A DNA stretch of 64,000 bases from Strongylocentrotus droebachiensis (Eukaryota > Echinodermata > Echinoidea > Camarodonta > Strongylocentrotidae), in contig JAVYIG010007502.1 in assembly GCA_035222895.1 (NCBI GenBank), forward strand, positions 1 to 64,000. Reading direction: 5' to 3'. Both the position numbers and the translations under genes were made by a program. Each line of letters opens with the position of its first letter. Position 1 is the first letter of the stretch. Positions 60,701-64,000 of this stretch are shown piece by piece. The notes beneath the pieces are model-generated. The model did not search any database, was not told the DNA's origin, and was given only the letters and a program-made list of their open reading frames with translations.

Positions 60701-63700
60701 CAATGTTGAAAACGATTAAATCGCGTATATACTGTCATATTGCGCAATGAAAGAGTCATTTGAAGTATTTTTTTAGTTTTTCATCACATTTGCAAATATC
60801 TTTCTTAAAAAGCATGCTATGGTCTTCTAAGTGGTTTCATTATATTCTGCTCAAGCTCTTTACCTCTTCGCGACATCGGTTTATCTCTTTCATCTTCATT
60901 GATTGCGCAATGTTGAAAACGATTAAATCGCGTATATACTGTCATATTGCGCAATGAAAGAGTCATTTAAAGCATTTTTTTTAGTTTTTCACCAAATTTG
61001 CAAATATCTTTCTTAAAAAGCATGCTATGGTCTTCTAAGTGGTTTCATTATATTCTGCTCAAGCTCTTTTACCTCTTCGCGAAATCGGTTTATCTCTTTC
61101 ATTTTCATTGATTGCGCAATGTTGAAAACGATTAAATCGGTATCCTAAGTGGTATCATTATGTTGCGCTTGAGCATCTCTACCTGTTCGCGTCATCGGTT
61201 TATGTTTTTCATCTTTATTTTTTGCGTAATGTAGAAAAACGATTAAATCGCGTATATACTGTCATATTGCGCAATGAAAGAGTCATTTGAAGCATTTTTT
61301 AAGTTTTTCATCACATTTGCAAATATCTTTCTTAAAAAGCATGCTATTGTCTTCCAAGTGGTTTCATTATATTCTGCTCAAGCTCTTTTACCTGTTCGCG
61401 ACATCGGTTTATCTCTTTCATCTTTATTGATTGCGCAATGTTGAAAACGATTAAATCGCGTATATACTGTCATATTGCGCAATGAAAGAGTCATTTGAAG
61501 CATTTTTTTTAGTTTTTCATCACATTTGCAAATATCTTTCTTAAAAAGCATGCTATGGTCTTCTAAGTGGTTTCATTATATTCTGCTCAAACTCTTTTAC
61601 CTCTTCGCGACATCGGTTTATCTCATTCATCTTCATTGTTAGCGCAATGTTGAAAACGATTAAATCGGTATCCTAAGTGGTATCATTATGTTGCGCTTGA
61701 GCATCTCTACCTGTTCGCGTCATCGGTTTATGTTTTTCATCTTTATTTATTGCGTAATGTAGAAAAACGATTAAATCGCGTGTATACTGTCATATTGCGC
61801 AATGAAAGAGTCATTTGAAGCATTTTTTTAGTTTTTCATCAAATTTGCAAATATCTTTCTTAAAAAGCATGCTATGGTCTTCTAAGTGGTTTCATTATGT
61901 TCTGCTCAAGCTCTTCTACCTGTTCGCGACATCGGTTTATCTCTTTCATCTTTATTGATTGCGCAATGTTGAAAACGATTAAATCGCGTATATACTGTCA
62001 TATTGCGCAATGAAAGAGTCATTTGAAGTATTTTTTTAGTTTTTCATCACATTTGCAAATATCTTTCTTAAAAAGCATGCTATGGTCTTCTAAGTGGTTT
62101 CATTATATTCTGCTCAAGCTCTTTTACCTCTTCGCGACATCGGTTTATCTCTTTCATCTTCATTGATTGCGCAATGTTGAAAACGATTAAATCGCGTATA
62201 TACTGTCATATTGCGCAATGAAAGAGTCATTTAAAGCATTTTTTTAGTTTTTCACCAAATTTGCAAATATCTTTCTTAAAAAGCATGCTATGGTCTTCTA
62301 AGTGGTTTCATTATATTCTGCTCAAGCTCTTTTACCTCTTCGCGAAATCGGTTTATCTCTTTCATTTTCATTGATTGCGCAATGTTGAAAACGATTAAAT
62401 CGGTATCCTAAGTGGTATCATTATGTTGCGCTTGAGCATCTCTACCTGTTCGCGTCATCGGTTTATGTTTTTCATCTTTATTTTTTGCGTAATGTAGAAA
62501 AACGATTAAATCGCGTATATACTGTCATATTGCGCAATGAAAGAGTCATTTGAAGCATTTTTAAGTTTTTCATCACATTTGCAAATATCTTTCTTAAAAA
62601 GCATGCTATTGTCTTCCAAGTGGTTTCATTATATTCTGCTCAAGCTCTTTTACCTGTTCGCGACATCGGTTTATCTCTTTCATCTTTATTGATTGCGCAA
62701 TGTTGAAAACGATTAAATCGCGTATATACTGTCATATTGCGCAATGAAAGAGTCATTTGAAGCATTTTTTTTTAGTTTTTCATCACATTTGCAAATATCT
62801 TTCTTAAAAAGCATGCTATGGTCTTCTAAGTGGTTTCATTATATTCTGCTCAAACTCTTTTACCTCTTCGCGACATCGGTTTATCTCATTCATCTTCATT
62901 GTTAGCGCAATGTTGAAAACGATTAAATCGGTATCCTAAGTGGTATCATTATGTTGCGCTTGAGCATCTCTACCTGTTCGCGTCATCGGTTTATGTTTTT
63001 CATCTTTATTTATTGCGTAATGTAGAAAAACGATTAAATCGCGTGTATACTGTCATATTGCGCAATGAAAGAGTCATTTGAAGCATTTTTTTAGTTTTTC
63101 ATCAAATTTGCAAATATCTTTCTTAAAAAGCATGCTATGGTCTTCTAAGTGGTTTCATTATGTTCTGCTCAAGCTCTTCTACCTGTTCGCGACATCGGTT
63201 TATCTCTTTCATCTTTATTGATTGCGCAATGTTGAAAACGATTAAATCGCGTATATACTGTCATATTGCGCAATGAAAGAGTCATTTGAAGTATTTTTTT
63301 AGTTTTTCATCACATTTGCAAATATCTTTCTTAAAAAGCATGCTATGGTCTTCTAAGTGGTTTCATTATATTCTGCTTAAACTCTTTTACCTCTTCGCGA
63401 CATCGGTTTATCTCATTCATCTTCATTGTTAGCGCAATGTTGAAAACGATTAAATCGGTATCCTAAGTGGTATCATTATGTTGCGCTTGAGCATCTCTAC
63501 CTGTTCGCGTCATCGGTTTATGTTTTTCATCTTTATTTATTGCGTAATGTAGAAAAAACGATTAAATCGCGTGTATACTGTCATATTGCGCAATGAAAGA
63601 GTCATTTGAAGCATTTTTTTAGTTTTTCATCAAATTTGCAAATATCTTTCTTAAAAAGCATGCTATGGTCTTCTAAGTGGTTTCATTATGTTCTGCTCAA

Positions 63701-64000
63701 GCTCTTCTACCTGTTCGCGACATCGGTTTATCTCTTTCATCTTTATTGATTGCGCAATGTTGAAAACGATTAAATCGCGTATATACTGTCATATTGCGCA
63801 ATGAAAGAGTCATTTGAAGTATTTTTTTAGTTTTTCATCACATTTGCAAATATCTTTCTTAAAAAGCATGCTATGGTCTTCTAAGTGGTTTCATTATATT
63901 CTGCTCAAGCTCTTTTACCTCTTCGCGACATCGGTTTATCTCTTTCATCTTCATTGATTGCGCAATGTTGAAAACGATTAAATCGCGTATATACTGTTAT
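57766..64000 (+). repeat. Right-hand HOR region, entering a third copy of the 4838-bp segment
   Basis: Unit starts: A1 57766, A2 57980, A3 58192, B1 58401, A4 58513, A5 58728, B2 58937, A6 59047, A7 59254, B3 59464, A8 59575, A9 variant 59783, A5 59990, B2 60196, A6 60307, A9 variant 60515, A9 60723, A5 60930, B2 61139, A6 61250, A7 61458, B3 61667, A8 61778, A9 61986, A5 62194, B2 62402, A6 62513, A7 62720, B3 62930, A8 63041, A9/A7 63249, B3 63457, A8 63569, A9 63777, A10 63985 (cut by the window). Up to 59782 it copies 32618-34635; from 60515 it copies 36958 onward. The A2 carries 'tctcagtgg' (58090). Confidence 0.9.
58782..63558. other. Cluster of single-base homopolymer indels, probable consensus errors
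   Basis: Twelve one-base length changes occur in runs or doublets that are otherwise constant for their subtype: near 58782 (T6 for T5), 59015 (T5 for T6), 59151 (C lost), 59300 (T9 for T8), 59978 (A lost), 60029 (A lost), 60155 (T lost), 60860 (T lost), 60975 (T8 for T7), 62558 (T5 for T6), 62770 (T9 for T8) and 63553 (A6 for A5). Outside this stretch and the long T/A tracts I noted only about three in 58 kb (near 3660, 53890 and 57325). Confidence 0.75.

Larger units (their letters stand above)
1..64000 (+). repeat. Satellite array of A (~208 bp) and B (~111 bp) units, organised in higher-order repeats
   Basis: Every base belongs to a tandem array in one orientation; there is no unique sequence, mobile element or gene. 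Two unit kinds alternate: A, about 208 bp, and B, about 111 bp, an approximately 85%-identical relative of the 3' 110 bp of A. An A followed by A or a B followed by A joins as 'aaatc/gcgtat'; an A followed by B joins as 'aaatc/ggtatcc'. I parsed 258 A and 93 B units. Subtypes recur in the order A1 A2 A3 B1 A4 A5 B2 A6 A7 B3 A8 A9 A10 B4 A11 (about 2.75 kb). Copies of the same subtype are nearly identical, whereas different subtypes differ at several diagnostic sites; this is the hallmark of a higher-order satellite. The strand given is the T-rich strand. The family is not one I recognise. Centromeric or pericentromeric location is plausible but not shown. Confidence 0.97.

Noticed and set aside
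1906-60957. Short reading frames of 62-77 codons at 1906, 7305, 10086, 13748, 16486, 21448, 29048, 54197, 59084, 60014 and 60760
   Set aside because: They are read-through across a monomer junction, appear only where T/A tract length or a one-base indel happens to keep the frame, mostly begin at TTG, and have low-complexity F/S-rich products. The same frame is closed in most other copies. No gene is supported.
1-64000. CRISPR array
   Set aside because: The repeats are 111-217 bp without unique spacers between short identical repeats; the variation is subtype variation of a satellite.
1-64000. rRNA, tRNA, telomeric or simple microsatellite origin
   Set aside because: No cloverleaf-like or rDNA-like sequence and no telomere motif arrays were seen; the only simple repeats are T and A runs within monomers.
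100-64000. T runs after GC-containing palindromes as bacterial terminators, and 'tatatac' as promoter elements
   Set aside because: They recur in every monomer with no genes to serve. The palindromes are only 6-10 bp with no loop-and-stem of terminator type, and the context is a eukaryotic satellite.

Overview
The whole 64 kb window is one uninterrupted, head-to-tail satellite DNA array. I see no protein-coding gene, RNA gene, transposable element, inversion or unique sequence in it, and the array runs off both ends. Two related units build it. The first is a full monomer, here called A, of about 208 bp (206-217 with homopolymer changes, 187 in a deleted form). The second is a shorter unit, here called B, of about 111 bp, which is a diverged copy of the 3' half of A. 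By hand parsing I count 351 units: 258 A (two cut by the window edges) and 93 B. All lie in the same orientation, and B is never next to another B. I do not recognise the satellite family.

The organism is a eukaryote: a megabase-style satellite with higher-order repeats (HORs) and about 33% G+C. CpG is not depleted (8 per 208-bp unit against about 5.7 expected), and substitutions between copies are not mainly C-to-T at CpG. This points to a genome with little cytosine methylation, such as many insects or other invertebrates, rather than a vertebrate or plant. The point is inference; the species cannot be named from this sequence. Organisation of this kind is typical of centromeric or pericentromeric heterochromatin, but nothing here proves a centromere.

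The A and B units fall into recurring subtypes (A1-A11, B1-B4) that follow one another in a fixed order: A1 A2 A3 B1 A4 A5 B2 A6 A7 B3 A8 A9 A10 B4 A11, about 2.75 kb. The cleanest copy is 23644-26396. The coordinates use one phase: every unit ends at the C of 'aaatc'. Left part (1-36 kb): canonical HOR blocks with gains and losses of whole units. Examples are a 6.6 kb stretch repeated 19.54 kb away (1-6643 and 19542-26188), a 5 kb repeat (7268-12240 and 13711-18685), and two adjacent 2864-bp blocks (29754-35481). Middle (36-46 kb): a 4838-bp tandem duplication (36542-41379, 41380-46217) whose copies differ by about two substitutions outside a T/A tract; part of a third copy lies at 60515-64000. 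Right part (46-64 kb): further blocks, including a 7.1 kb copy (52672-59782) of 27522-34635 that shares private point variants.

The most notable signals are four. (1) An A1 T-run/A-run boundary moves widely between near-identical copies while the combined length stays at 19-21 bp. (2) Recurrent hybrid units record recombination between A and B units. (3) A perfect 10-bp palindrome, ATTGCGCAAT, is present twice in most A units. (4) A cluster of single-base homopolymer indels between about 58.78 and 63.56 kb looks like lower consensus accuracy rather than biology.
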